Counted from the stretch's first letter, positions 37,440-46,232 are shown. The stretch is DNA of 64,000 nucleotides from Mycobacterium sp. URHB0044 (GCF_000620625.1 NZ_JIAW01000007.1:62001-126000); one strand, 5' to 3'. Program-made: numbers and translations. Notes: generated by a model from the letters alone, not told the origin.

Positions 37440-38918
37440 ATGACGGTAACGGCTGGGTGGTATCCGGACCCATCGGGCGAAGCCCTGTTGCGATGGTGGG
37501 ACGGGTTTGCATGGACCAAGTCAGTTCACCATGCTGCGACAGAAGTCCCTGCTGCGCAATCTAATCCAGTTCAGCGACTTGCGCATCTGCTCAGTGACGG
37601 CGAGTGCATTGCGGTTGTCGATGTCGAGACGACAGGCCTCTACAACGTTGACCGCGTGGTCGAAGTCGCCGTAGTCACCGTCGATCGCGACGGCACGATC
37701 GTGGACGAGTTCGAGACGCTGGTCAATCCGCTACGCGACGTCGGGCCCACCTGGATCCACGGCATCGACGCAACCATGGTTCGTCACGCGCCAACGTTCG
37801 CAGACGTGGCACAACACGTCGCATGTCGTGTGGACGGAGCGGTCGTCGCAGGCCACAACGTGCGGTTCGATACCCGCATCCTCACCCGTGAGTTCGAGCG
37901 CGCAGGTATCGACGTCGACTGGGGCGCCGGCCTCGATACCTTGTCGGTCACGAGCTGCAAGCTGGGCCAGGCGTGCGCCGATTACGGAATATCGCTGAAC
38001 GGGCAGCACCGCGCGCTGGTCGACGCCCGCGCGACTGCCCAGCTGATGTTGACTTTGGCGAATTCACTTCCCGCCGACCGACTGCCCGTAGTGGCGCGAC
38101 CACTGTCGGTGACCTCGATGCGTGTATGCCGGCGGGACGGTTACGTACACGCCGACCCTCCAACGCCTTACCTCACAGCGCTCGCGCGAGGCATCCATAG
38201 CAGCATCGACGTTGCGCCCTACGTCGGACTCCTCGATCTCGCGGTCGCCGATCTGCGACTCACCGCGGCCGAGCGCGGTGAACTACACTGCCTCGCTGGC
38301 GATCTCGGGTTGGACGACCGTGCAATCGCCCGTGCCCATCGCGAGTTCCTCAATGGGCTGATCGACGCGGCGGTCGAGGACTCCATCGTCACCGACGATG
38401 AACACGATCAGCTGTGCCGCGCTGCAGCGCTGCTTGACATCGATCTCGAACACGTCGCCCGCCGCACCGATTCTTTCCGTGCGACCACGAAAGTCATCGA
38501 ACTGATGGCCGGTCTCAGCGTCTGCTTCACCGGCGCGGCACAGGATCCGCACGGCCGCCAAGTCGATCGGGCGCAACAGACAAGCCTCGCCGAACAGCAC
38601 GGCCTAGTCGTGACCAAATCGGTCACCAAGAAGAGTCCTGATTTGGTCGTGGCCGCTGACGGCGACTCGAGGTCTGAGAAGGCGCGCAAGGCGCGCGAGA
38701 ACGGGATCCCAGTTGCTACATTCTCGGCGTTTGTCGACGCGCTTCGCACAGGTGAATCGTTGACAGTCGCACTCTTGTCGTCATCCGGTCTCGCATTAGT
38801 TTGCGTCGACTGCGGCGATTCATGGCTGGCCGCACGTCGGGTGAGTCAACCTCTGTGTGCCGCATGCTCAAGCGCCTCGCTTCTCGATGCCAAACCGGGC
38901 AAACGTGTGACCGCATAG
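37440..38918 (+). CDS. DUF2510-DEDDh exonuclease-BRCT-zinc-ribbon fusion
   Basis: 492 residues from ATG 37440, with GGGGGAAGC upstream. Residues 6-29 are a DUF2510 domain (GWYPDPSGEALLRWWDGFAW). Residues 55-205 are a DnaQ-like 3'-5' exonuclease with a complete DEDDh set: Asp61 and Glu63 in VVDVETTGL, Asp144 in GHNVRFDTRIL, His190 and Asp195 in HRALVDARA. Residues 262-345 are helical with a TerB-like rhythm. Residues 358-435 look like a BRCT domain (LSVCFTGAA, KSPDLVVAADGDS, ENGIPVATFSAFVDAL). Cys455, Cys458, Cys473 and Cys476 form a final zinc ribbon. A DNA repair or DNA-end processing role is likely; the substrate is unknown. Confidence 0.82.
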   Translation: MTVTAGWYPDPSGEALLRWWDGFAWTKSVHHAATEVPAAQSNPVQRLAHLLSDGECIAVVDVETTGLYNVDRVVEVAVVTVDRDGTIVDEFETLVNPLRDVGPTWIHGIDATMVRHAPTFADVAQHVACRVDGAVVAGHNVRFDTRILTREFERAGIDVDWGAGLDTLSVTSCKLGQACADYGISLNGQHRALVDARATAQLMLTLANSLPADRLPVVARPLSVTSMRVCRRDGYVHADPPTPYLTALARGIHSSIDVAPYVGLLDLAVADLRLTAAERGELHCLAGDLGLDDRAIARAHREFLNGLIDAAVEDSIVTDDEHDQLCRAAALLDIDLEHVARRTDSFRATTKVIELMAGLSVCFTGAAQDPHGRQVDRAQQTSLAEQHGLVVTKSVTKKSPDLVVAADGDSRSEKARKARENGIPVATFSAFVDALRTGESLTVALLSSSGLALVCVDCGDSWLAARRVSQPLCAACSSASLLDAKPGKRVTA

Positions 38919-39002
38919 CAGATCGCGACGAACAAATCGTCACTCTGTTGTCCACTGCACAGCCGCGATGTGCCGCGTAAGTCGCCGGTCGACTACTTAA
39001 CG

Positions 39003-39770
39003 TCAGCCGCTTGGATCCGATAGGTAGGTCGTCGGTGCCCACCAATCAGACGATGAAATATATTCCGCGCGAAGGCCTTCGTAGTCGTCGGGAATGGTGA
39101 TCCATTCGAACTCAGGGACGCGGGGCTTGACCGCGCGACCGTCGACGATCATCGACAGTTCAAGCTGCCAGCCCCTTGCCTTGGTGGAGGCTCGGCCGGC
39201 CACTCGGAAAACGAGCGGTTGGTCGAAGGACACACTAAAGAGTGGCTCGATCCTTGACTCTTTCGGAAACTCTCGAGAGTCGATGCACCACACCTCCTCG
39301 GTGTCGAGGTTGACTTCGAGCGATAACGCCACGATCGGTCCGCCCAGCGCCTGCCTGAGCGCGATGCCTGGAATCGTCTCGAGTTCGGTCGCACACACGT
39401 CGATACCGTCGATGACCACCGACGCGTTGCCCTTGGCTTGAACTATCAATCCGAACTCACCGACGCCGATCGGTAGGGCACGCCTACGCTTGATCCAACG
39501 TTCGGCCGTCCGCGTGTTCTCAACGATCTCACTCGGGCGTGGCGGCGAGCATTGTTTTAGCTCATCCACGTTCGGAACGAAAACTGAGAATGTGGGCGCC
39601 GACTCGCGCACGGTCAGCGCCACCGCATGATCGGCCACTGCAGCCCGGTGAACGAATTGTGCGCCTCCAGCGAAGGCTCTGGCGGCAGCGAAGAGGATTC
39701 CCGGTTCCACGCTGCTGACACTAACGTCGTCGAAGCGCACCACTTCGGCTCTCATTCTTCGGCGCGCCAT
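39003..39770 (-). CDS. Hypothetical protein, accessory
   Basis: 255 residues from ATG 39770, with AAAGGGGG upstream. No membrane segment, signal peptide or cysteine cluster. Predicted mostly beta with segments FAAARAFAGGAQFVHRAAVA, FGLIVQAKGNASVVIDGIDV and EFEWITIPDDYEGLRAEYIS. I do not recognise the family. It lies tail to tail with the exonuclease gene and is divergent from the small acidic protein gene at 39938. Confidence 0.6.
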   Translation of the reverse strand: MARRRMRAEVVRFDDVSVSSVEPGILFAAARAFAGGAQFVHRAAVADHAVALTVRESAPTFSVFVPNVDELKQCSPPRPSEIVENTRTAERWIKRRRALPIGVGEFGLIVQAKGNASVVIDGIDVCATELETIPGIALRQALGGPIVALSLEVNLDTEEVWCIDSREFPKESRIEPLFSVSFDQPLVFRVAGRASTKARGWQLELSMIVDGRAVKPRVPEFEWITIPDDYEGLRAEYISSSDWWAPTTYLSDPSG

Positions 39771-39937
39771 CGACCCCCTTTGTGGCCGGCCCGGGATTAG
39801 CAATCACGGAACGACTGGCAACTCGCCCAGCGAGTTGTGGCGCGACTGCAAACAATCTCTTCGACTGCTACGCGGGTCATCGTGCACACCGCCGCCGGGC
39901 CGAAGTCGGTGTATCCGCCGCCGGTAAGGTGCTGCGC

Positions 39938-40252
39938 GTGAACGACGACGTGATGGACCCCGACGACGAACTGGACGAGCTACTTGCAGACCAAGAGCTT
40001 GACGAGGACGCCGAGATGTCCGAGCAGGACGCCAACGGTCACACGTTGTCGATCCGCCGCGCGGATGGCACCGAGATCGTCACCGTCTCCACGCTGGGGT
40101 CGGGACAACAATGGGCGGTGTACATGCAGCCGGGCGGCGGGGTGCAGAACGCCTACCTCGGCAGCCAGGGCAACCCTGACGTTTGGGTCAACAGCGAGAC
40201 GCATGAGATAGCGCGTGACGAAGACGGCACGTACGTCATCTCCATCGACTGA
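39938..40252 (+). CDS. Small acidic protein of unknown function
   Basis: 104 residues from GTG 39938; TAAGGT seven bases upstream indicates a leaderless start (ATG 39953 is the alternative). A strongly acidic N-terminus (DPDDELDELLADQELDEDAE) precedes a compact beta-rich part (TLSIRRADGTEIVTVSTLGS, WAVYMQPGGGVQNAYL, WVNSETHEIARDEDGTYVIS). Unrecognised; the acidic shape and position next to an orphan gene would fit an immunity or antitoxin-like protein, but nothing proves it. Confidence 0.55.
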   Translation: MNDDVMDPDDELDELLADQELDEDAEMSEQDANGHTLSIRRADGTEIVTVSTLGSGQQWAVYMQPGGGVQNAYLGSQGNPDVWVNSETHEIARDEDGTYVISID

Positions 40253-40279
40253 ACTGACCCGGCGTGGCATGCGGCTGGT

Positions 40280-40329
40280 AGGCAGCTGCCTCCTAACTCG
40301 GACTAACGAGGTCACTAATCCGAGTTAGG
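40280..40329. terminator. Two hairpins between convergent genes, probable terminator region
   Basis: AGGCAGCTGCCT (40280-40291) is a perfect palindrome, and CCTAACTCGGA (40292-40302) pairs perfectly with TCCGAGTTAGG (40319-40329) across a 16-base loop. They lie after the small gene ending at 40252 and before the end of the DUF305 gene at 40412. No T-run follows, so termination, if it occurs, would be of the GC-hairpin type used in mycobacteria. Confidence 0.5.
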
Positions 40330-40411
40330 TAGCTCAAGTCGGACTTTGCAGTCGGTCAGTCCTAGTTGGAATGTCATCAGGCGACAGAGCGCGAGGCGGC
40401 GGCCGCGTCGA

Positions 40412-41023
40412 TCAGCTCGTCGTGTTCAGCATCCGGTTCATCCGGGCGATCTCGTACTGCTGGGCCGGGATGATGTTGGTCGCCACGCTGATCGCGTGCG
40501 GGTTCTGGCCGTGGTTGATCTCGGTTTGCGCCATCGCAATGGCTCCGTCGTGATGGGCGATCATCGATGTCATCCAGAGCTGGTCGAACTTCTCGCCCGA
40601 CAACGACGGGAGCCGCTTCATGGTGGCCGCGTCGACCATCCCGTCGACGTGCATTCCGCCAGCCATGTCCATCCCGCTATGCATGGGCATTTCGACGGGC
40701 TCGTGCCACTCCGTCAGCATTGCGGTCAAGATCTCGATCTCTGCCCTTTGATCGATGCCGATGTGCTCCGCGACGACGACGAGCTCGTGATTGGTGGTGT
40801 GAGTCGGCACCATCGCGGCCATCTCGACCGCCTGTCTATGGTGCGGAATCATGTTCTGCGCGAAGGCGACATCGTCGGCGTTGTGCGGACCCGGGGACAC
40901 GCTTGCCACGGATGTCGGCACCGTGCCGCTCGGTGCGTCGGAACTCGACGTGCAACCGCTCGCCATGATCGTCACGGCAAGGGCAACGAACCCGGCAGCC
41001 CGCAGCCCAGCGCGAGGTCGCAT
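40412..41023 (-). CDS. DUF305 lipoprotein
   Basis: 203 residues from ATG 41023; TACTGT six bases upstream indicates a leaderless start. A lipoprotein signal (FVALAVTIMASGC) is followed by a Ser/Thr linker. DUF305 has two His-rich helices: NADDVAFAQNMIPHHRQAVE and KFDQLWMTSMIAHHDGAIAM. A Met/His-rich loop (PMHSGMDMAGGMHVDGM) between them could bind copper or silver. DUF305 proteins are often found with copper-resistance genes. A second DUF305 lipoprotein lies in the copper cluster at 52301. Confidence 0.85.
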   Translation of the reverse strand: MRPRAGLRAAGFVALAVTIMASGCTSSSDAPSGTVPTSVASVSPGPHNADDVAFAQNMIPHHRQAVEMAAMVPTHTTNHELVVVAEHIGIDQRAEIEILTAMLTEWHEPVEMPMHSGMDMAGGMHVDGMVDAATMKRLPSLSGEKFDQLWMTSMIAHHDGAIAMAQTEINHGQNPHAISVATNIIPAQQYEIARMNRMLNTTS

Positions 41024-41061
41024 GCCACCACAGTAGGCGCCGATGTCACGGGAGACGGACG

Positions 41062-41529
41062 TCAAGCCGACGCCGGCTGGCAGGCCAACCTGCGTTGCTT
41101 TGCAAGTCCGAACCTCGCGATGGTGTAGACGAACTGCCGGAAATCCTGATGCCGGTCGACGCACGCGGTTCCGGAGGCCTCCCACAGTTGTCCACCCTCG
41201 CTGACCGCGGCTCGCGTCAGCCGCACGCGAGTGACGGGGTCGGTGAAGACATAGGCGCCTGTGAGCCGACGCTGCGCGGCGCGATCCGTCGATTCGCGGA
41301 GGATGTGTACCTGCATGGCCTTGCCGTCGAGCCGCCGAACCGTCACGACGGACGGGTCGATCGACACGCGCAGGACGGCCGTCGCGAAGTCCCCTCCGAT
41401 GCCGACCTGGATGATGTCGTCGACGATGGGAACGGTGAGATAGACGGTTCCGCAGTACATTTCGTCGAGGTCGTCGCAGAAGAAGCGGAACCCGCGTCGC
41501 AGGCAGCTCTGGTCGGACTTCGACGGCAT
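41062..41529 (-). CDS. Orphan protein behind a Zur-like box
   Basis: 155 residues from ATG 41529. No signal peptide or membrane helix; beta-rich with MYCGTVYLTVPIVDDIIQVG and YVFTDPVTRVRLTRAAVSEG. Four cysteines (Cys9, Cys18, Cys26, and one near the C-terminus in TACVDR) might bind metal. I do not recognise the family. TACCAT (41541-41536) six bases before the ATG marks a leaderless start, and that -10 is inside a near-palindromic AT-rich box of the Zur type, so the gene is probably repressed when zinc is plentiful. Confidence 0.6.
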   Translation of the reverse strand: MPSKSDQSCLRRGFRFFCDDLDEMYCGTVYLTVPIVDDIIQVGIGGDFATAVLRVSIDPSVVTVRRLDGKAMQVHILRESTDRAAQRRLTGAYVFTDPVTRVRLTRAAVSEGGQLWEASGTACVDRHQDFRQFVYTIARFGLAKQRRLACQPASA

Positions 41530-41534
41530 GACTT

Positions 41535-41553
41535 AATGGTAATCGTTTTCATT
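41535..41553. promoter_or_regulatory. Zur-like (FurB) operator
   Basis: AATGGTAATCGTTTTCATT is an imperfect palindrome; read on the other strand it is AATGAAAACGATTACCATT. It resembles the TGAAAAT-N-ATTTTCA core of mycobacterial Zur sites. It covers the -10 element of the leaderless gene that starts at 41529, the right position for repression. Confidence 0.55.
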
Positions 41554-41578
41554 AGCCACTGCCGACGGGGCGGAACCG

Positions 41579-42364
41579 TCAGCCAGAGCCCAGGTACGCC
41601 GCGATGCCGCGCGTCACCGCCGCCGCATAGCGCGTCCGGCCATCCACGCTGGTCAGCGCGGCGGCGTCGCCGGCGTTCTTCATGTTGCCCATCTCGATCA
41701 GGATCGACGGGTACTGCGCAAGGTTGAGCCCCGCCAAGTCGGCACGGCCGTAGAGACCGTTCGTGCCGCGGTACGTGGACGGTTGCAGGCCCGCAGCGAC
41801 CAGTTGGTCCCGCATGACTTCCGTGAAGCGCACGGCGGGACCCGCCTGCGCCTCGTTGATCGGAGGATTCGAATAGTTGACGTGAAACCCGTGCCCGTCT
41901 GCCGGCCCGCCGTCGGCGTGAATGCTGACGATCGCATCGGGGTGCAGGGCGTTGGCCATGGCGGCACGCTGGTCCACGCAGGGACCCAACGCGTCGTCGT
42001 CGCCTCGAGACAGGGCGGTGCGCACCCCGAGCTGACTCAACTCCGCACGGATCCGGAGCACCGTGTCCCAATTGAACGAATGCTCCGGATAGCCGCCGTC
42101 GGTGGCCGTGCCGCTGGTTTGGCAGTCCTTGGTGCCGCCACGTCCGTTGGGTACCTGCCGGTTGATCGATGCATCGTTGGCGCCATTGTGGCCGGGGTCG
42201 AGGAACACGATCTTGCCCGCGATGCCCGACGCACCTTGCGCCCGAGGCAGGTTCAGTACCGGCACCATCGAGAGACCGAGCAGCACCGGCGCGCCATACC
42301 GGAGCACGTCCCGGCGCGTCGGGCTGCCGGCGGATCCACATCGGCGAGCTTGGTCGTCCTGCAC
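41579..42364 (-). CDS. N-acetylmuramoyl-L-alanine amidase (Amidase_3, Ami1/Rv3717 type)
   Basis: 261 residues from GTG 42364; TACGGT six bases upstream marks a leaderless start. A twin-arginine-like signal (TRRDVLRYGAPVLLGLSMVP) leads into the zinc amidase domain: the first His in FLDPGHNGANDAS, Glu in GYPEHSFNWD, second His in IVSIHADGG and the catalytic Glu in LIEMGNMKN. It cleaves the amide bond between muramic acid and the stem peptide in the periplasm. The conserved PNGRGGTKDCQTSGT loop is typical of mycobacterial Rv3717 relatives. Confidence 0.92.
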   Translation of the reverse strand: MQDDQARRCGSAGSPTRRDVLRYGAPVLLGLSMVPVLNLPRAQGASGIAGKIVFLDPGHNGANDASINRQVPNGRGGTKDCQTSGTATDGGYPEHSFNWDTVLRIRAELSQLGVRTALSRGDDDALGPCVDQRAAMANALHPDAIVSIHADGGPADGHGFHVNYSNPPINEAQAGPAVRFTEVMRDQLVAAGLQPSTYRGTNGLYGRADLAGLNLAQYPSILIEMGNMKNAGDAAALTSVDGRTRYAAAVTRGIAAYLGSG

Positions 42365-42452
42365 CGCGTCACCGTAGCGATCCAACCTTGGAGCGCTCAG
42401 ACGACATGCGGTGTCGTTGCGGCCGAATCCACGACACCCGCACTGGCCCGGA

Positions 42453-43241
42453 TCACGGCTGGTGTGCGAATACTCGGCGCAGGACCCAGATCTCCTCGGC
42501 GGGCCACCGTCGTGCCCAGGCCAGCGATGCGGCCGATCGATACGAGCTGGAGGCATCCGGCCTGGGCTGCAGCTCGATCAAGTCCTCGACCACGAAGCCG
42601 TTCGAGCGAAACAGCCGGATCCACTCGCCGTACGGCAGCTGGAAGTACACCTCGTCGTCGACGTCGATGCGGTGCATCCCGAAGTAGTCCAACGCCAGTT
42701 GCTCGCCGACCTCTTCTGCGTCGAGCGGCCAGCAGATGGTCTCGATCGGCGAGTGGTGGCTGAACGCGAACAGCCCGCCGTTTCGGAGTAGGCGGGCCAC
42801 CTCGGGCACGGTCCGGAACGGGTCGGCGAACGTCATCGCCCCGTGATCGCAGAACACCACGTCGAAGCTGGCGTGCGGAAGCGGCACGGCCTCGGCGCTG
42901 GCATGGACGAGCGGGAAGTCGGCGCCAGCTTCCGCCATCAGCCGGCGAGCGTGCTCGAGCTGGCGCTCCGACAGATCCAAACCGACCGGACGGGCGCCGA
43001 ACCTCGCCAGCGCGATCGACCACTGCGCTGCACCACAACCCAATTCGAGAATGTCGCGACCGGCCACGTCGCCGAGCACGCGCAGCTCGGATTCAGGAAT
43101 CTGCGTCGTGCCCCAGGCGTACCCGCCGCTAGCCGCCAGATGGTCACCGTGCTTGGCCTGATACTCGTCGCTGTAGTCGTCCCACATTGCCCGATTGCGG
43201 GCCTCGTGCTCGGTGAGAGTGGGACCGGTCTCGCTAGACAT
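42453..43241 (-). CDS. SAM-dependent methyltransferase (class I)
   Basis: 262 residues from ATG 43241; TAGTGT six bases upstream suggests a leaderless start. The SAM-binding motif I is ILELGCGAAQWSIALARFGA, motif II GLDLSERQLEHARRL, and motif IV FDVVFCDHGAMTFAD. Substrate unknown; the family includes many small-molecule methyltransferases. Divergent from eis, 100 bases away. Confidence 0.85.
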   Translation of the reverse strand: MSSETGPTLTEHEARNRAMWDDYSDEYQAKHGDHLAASGGYAWGTTQIPESELRVLGDVAGRDILELGCGAAQWSIALARFGARPVGLDLSERQLEHARRLMAEAGADFPLVHASAEAVPLPHASFDVVFCDHGAMTFADPFRTVPEVARLLRNGGLFAFSHHSPIETICWPLDAEEVGEQLALDYFGMHRIDVDDEVYFQLPYGEWIRLFRSNGFVVEDLIELQPRPDASSSYRSAASLAWARRWPAEEIWVLRRVFAHQP

Positions 43242-43341
43242 TTGGAAACACTAACCGCGCCGTGGAGCGCAGTGTGGTGTGTCTACTCCGCCACGAAGAA
43301 TTCGGATGCGGCCCGACGGCCTGATGTGACACCGTGATCGT

Positions 43342-44550
43342 ATGTCGTCCTCCATGGCAACGGATCTGACGGTGCGCAGCGCGTCGGACGGCGACTGGCC
43401 TGCCATGTCACGGTTGGCCGCTACCTGTTTCGGGTCGTTCCGCCAGCCGGAGGTGCTCGCCATGTGGCGCAGCATGACGCCCGATGGCGGTGCCTTGATC
43501 GCGTGTGACGGACCCGACGTCGTCGGCATGGCCATCTACCTCGACATGCAGCTGACCGTGCCAGGTGGGGCGGTTCTGCCCACTGCCGGCCTGACGTGGG
43601 TGGCGGTGGCACCGACGCACCGCCGCCGCGGGGTGTTGCGTCGCATGTACACCGAGCTACACCGCCGCATCGCCGACGCCGGTTATCCGATCGCCGCGTT
43701 GACTGCCAGCGAAGCCACCATCTACGGCCGGTTCGGCTACGGCCCAGCCACCGTCGAGCAGACCCTCAGCATCGAGCGGCGGCGGGCGAAATTCCATGCC
43801 GGCGTTGCCGACCCGGGCGGGGTCAGGCTGGTCGAGCCGGCGCGCTACCGCGACCAGTTGGCCGCCATTTACGAACGGTGGCGACTTCGCACCCCCGGCG
43901 GGCTTCATAGTCCCGCAGAGATGTGGGATGAAGTGCTCGCCGACCGCGAGACCGCCCGCCACGGCGGCACCCCACTGTTCGGGTTGCTGCATGACGACGG
44001 TTTTGCGTTGTATCGGATACACGGCTACGACCCTAAGACCGTCCGGGTCACCAAGTTCACAGCAGTCACCGACGATGCGTATGTGGCGTTGTGGCGGACA
44101 CTGCTGGGCCTCGACCTGATGGAGAAGGTCGAAGTCACCACGCATCCCGCCGACCCGTTGCCGTACCTGCTCACCGACCCACGGCTGGTGTCCATCACCG
44201 AAAGTGAGGACGCGCTCTGGTTGCGGATGATGGACATCCCGGCCGTTCTCGAGGCGCGCAGCTACCACGGAGACTTCTCCGCGGTGCTCGAGATCGGCGA
44301 CGGCTTCCTCGGGAATGGCGGGCGATTCAGCCTCGACGTGCAGGACGGCAAGGCTCGGTGCTCACCCAGCGACGCGGACGCCGACGTTCACATGGACCTC
44401 GAGGTGCTCGGCAGTCTGTACATGGGCGCCCATCGCGCGTCCGCCTATGCGTTTGCGAATCGCTTGCACTGCAAGGACTCCGAGCTCCTGCGGCAACTCG
44501 ACTTGATTTTCGCCTGGGACGTTCCCGCGGAAATGGGCTACGGCTTCTGA
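43342..44550 (+). CDS. eis: Eis-type GNAT N-acetyltransferase
   Basis: 402 residues from ATG 43342; ATG 43354 is also possible. Eis consists of two GNAT folds and a sterol-carrier-like C-terminal domain. The acetyl-CoA loop is VAPTHRRRGVLRRM, followed by HRRIADAGYPIAALTASEAT and YGRFGYGPAT. The C-terminal region has LGSLYMGAHRASAYAFANRL and ends in GYGF, matching the Eis C-terminal carboxylate that takes part in catalysis. Eis enzymes acetylate aminoglycosides and lysines at several positions. Convergent with the TetR gene. Confidence 0.92.
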   Translation: MSSSMATDLTVRSASDGDWPAMSRLAATCFGSFRQPEVLAMWRSMTPDGGALIACDGPDVVGMAIYLDMQLTVPGGAVLPTAGLTWVAVAPTHRRRGVLRRMYTELHRRIADAGYPIAALTASEATIYGRFGYGPATVEQTLSIERRRAKFHAGVADPGGVRLVEPARYRDQLAAIYERWRLRTPGGLHSPAEMWDEVLADRETARHGGTPLFGLLHDDGFALYRIHGYDPKTVRVTKFTAVTDDAYVALWRTLLGLDLMEKVEVTTHPADPLPYLLTDPRLVSITESEDALWLRMMDIPAVLEARSYHGDFSAVLEIGDGFLGNGGRFSLDVQDGKARCSPSDADADVHMDLEVLGSLYMGAHRASAYAFANRLHCKDSELLRQLDLIFAWDVPAEMGYGF

Positions 44551-44557
44551 TGACTCG

Positions 44558-45166
44558 TCAGCTGTGCAGCGCTCGACGTGCCTGCGCCTCGGTGGGCGGC
44601 CGTGGCACCTCGACCTGATCCTGAAAGATCACACCGGCCAGCCACAGCCCGACCAACCGGGCACTCGACCGCGGAGCCGTATCGACGGTCCGATGGATCA
44701 GGCCGGCGTTGGCGATCAGCAGCAGGGCCAGGTCCACGGGTGACGCGTCGGCGCGCACCTTGCCGCTACGTACCGCACGCCGGAAGACCGTGGCGATGGC
44801 GCGGTGATGACGTAGCCGCAGCTCTTCGACGTGTGACGACAACGGTCGCAGCGACGCCAGCAGATCTGCGAGACCTCGGTTCGTCGCCTGCAATTCACAC
44901 GTCGCCGTGACGCACTCCCGCAACCCGGCCACCGGATCGTCGTCGCGTGCGGCGTCTTCGGCGATGGCGCAGTAGCGCTCCAGATGCCCCGCGTAGACCT
45001 CGGACAGCAACGCCTCGCGCGTCGGGAAATGCCGGTACAACGTCGCGTTGCCGATACCGGCTCGCCGGGCGATCTCGTTCAGCGACACCTCGACGCCCTG
45101 CTCGGCGTACACCGCCTCGGCCGCCACCAGCAGGGCGTCCCGGTTGCGCTGAGCATCGGCTCGCAC
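44558..45166 (-). CDS. TetR-family repressor
   Basis: 202 residues from GTG 45166, with GGAGG five bases upstream. The open frame extends to 45265 but that part would be promoter and operator DNA. The HTH is VSLNEIARRAGIGNATLYRH, then FPTREALLSEVYAGHLERY. The C-terminal ligand domain is the TetR_C type. Divergent from two oxidoreductase genes, with two GGGGA-N4-TCCCC palindromes between, so it most probably represses them and itself. Confidence 0.88.
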   Translation of the reverse strand: MRADAQRNRDALLVAAEAVYAEQGVEVSLNEIARRAGIGNATLYRHFPTREALLSEVYAGHLERYCAIAEDAARDDDPVAGLRECVTATCELQATNRGLADLLASLRPLSSHVEELRLRHHRAIATVFRRAVRSGKVRADASPVDLALLLIANAGLIHRTVDTAPRSSARLVGLWLAGVIFQDQVEVPRPPTEAQARRALHS

Positions 45167-45193
45167 CTCGGCCTCCTCGATCGGTGGAATATC

Positions 45194-45247
45194 CGGGGAA
45201 GGTTCCCCGTTTGATCGTACGTCGAGATAAGTGGGGACGCATCCCCA
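45194..45247. promoter_or_regulatory. Two TetR operators, GGGGA-N4-TCCCC
   Basis: CGGGGAAGGTTCCCCG (45194-45209) and TGGGGACGCATCCCCA (45232-45247) are perfect or near-perfect palindromes with the same GGGGA-N4-TCCCC core, centres 38 bases apart. They lie between the divergent starts at 45166 and 45264, the second just before the AGGAGGT ribosome binding site of the oxidoreductase gene. Confidence 0.75.
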
Positions 45248-45263
45248 AATAGGAGGTTCTGTC

Positions 45264-46232
45264 ATGAGAGCGGTAGTGGTCAGCGAATATGGCGGCCCCG
45301 ACGTGCTGCGGCAAGTCGAAGCCGACGAACCTCGTGCGGGCGCCGGTCAGGTCCGCATCAGGGTGCATGCCGCGACGGTCAACCCCGCCGACGTGCTGCT
45401 CCGGGTGGGCGACATCGACGACGCGCTGCGCGCCAGCACGTTGTCGGCGCCGTACCGCCCGGGCATGGAGGTCGCCGGAATCCTCGACGAAGTCGGCCCG
45501 GACACCCCCACCGGCCTGCGCGTCGGTGACCGCGTCATGGCGATCGTGATGCCGATCGACGACTCCGGCGGTGCCTACGCCGAATACGTGGTGGTCGACG
45601 CCGATCAGGTCACCGCCGCGCCCGCGGGCACCAGTCATGCCGAGGCGGCCACCTTGCCGATGAACGGGCTGACGGCCCGACGGGCGCTCGACGTGCTCAA
45701 CTTGGCGGCGGGTGAGACGCTCGCGGTCACCGGCGCAGCAGGTGCGGTGGGCGGCTACGTCGTCCAGCTCGCCAAGGCCGACGGGTTGCGGGTGATCGCC
45801 GACGCCGCCCCCACCGACGAGCAGCTCGTCACGGCGCTCGGCGCCGACGTGATCGTCGCGCGCGGAACCGGTGTGGGCGAACGGATTCGGCAAGCGCACC
45901 CCGAGGGTGTCGCGGCGGTCGTCGACGCCGCACTGCAGGGCGACGAGGTTTTGCCCGCGCTGCGCGACGGCGGTCAGATCGCCGTCGTGCGCCGTCCCGG
46001 CGAGCGCGGCACCTCGACACTGCATCCCGAACGCGGGATCACGATCCGCGACGTCTGGGTGCCTGACTACACCCACGCGACCGACAAGCTCGACGGTCTA
46101 CGCGTGTTGGCCGAGCAGGGCAAGCTCACCCTGCGCGTCGCACGGACCTACCCCGCCGCAGATGCCGCCGCGGCGCACCGGGCACTCGAAACAGGCGGCG
46201 TCCGTGGCCGTCTCGTTCTCGTCTTCGACTGA
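45264..46232 (+). CDS. Zinc-independent medium-chain oxidoreductase (quinone oxidoreductase-like)
   Basis: 322 residues from ATG 45264 with an ideal AGGAGGT ribosome binding site. GroES-like N-terminal domain (VVSEYGGPDVLRQVEADEPR), then a nucleotide-binding fold with LAVTGAAGAVGGYVVQLAKA, the AxxGxxG pattern for NADPH. The zinc-binding residues of alcohol dehydrogenases are absent, as in quinone oxidoreductases. TetR-controlled; probably detoxifies quinones or enones. Confidence 0.9.
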   Translation: MRAVVVSEYGGPDVLRQVEADEPRAGAGQVRIRVHAATVNPADVLLRVGDIDDALRASTLSAPYRPGMEVAGILDEVGPDTPTGLRVGDRVMAIVMPIDDSGGAYAEYVVVDADQVTAAPAGTSHAEAATLPMNGLTARRALDVLNLAAGETLAVTGAAGAVGGYVVQLAKADGLRVIADAAPTDEQLVTALGADVIVARGTGVGERIRQAHPEGVAAVVDAALQGDEVLPALRDGGQIAVVRRPGERGTSTLHPERGITIRDVWVPDYTHATDKLDGLRVLAEQGKLTLRVARTYPAADAAAAHRALETGGVRGRLVLVFD

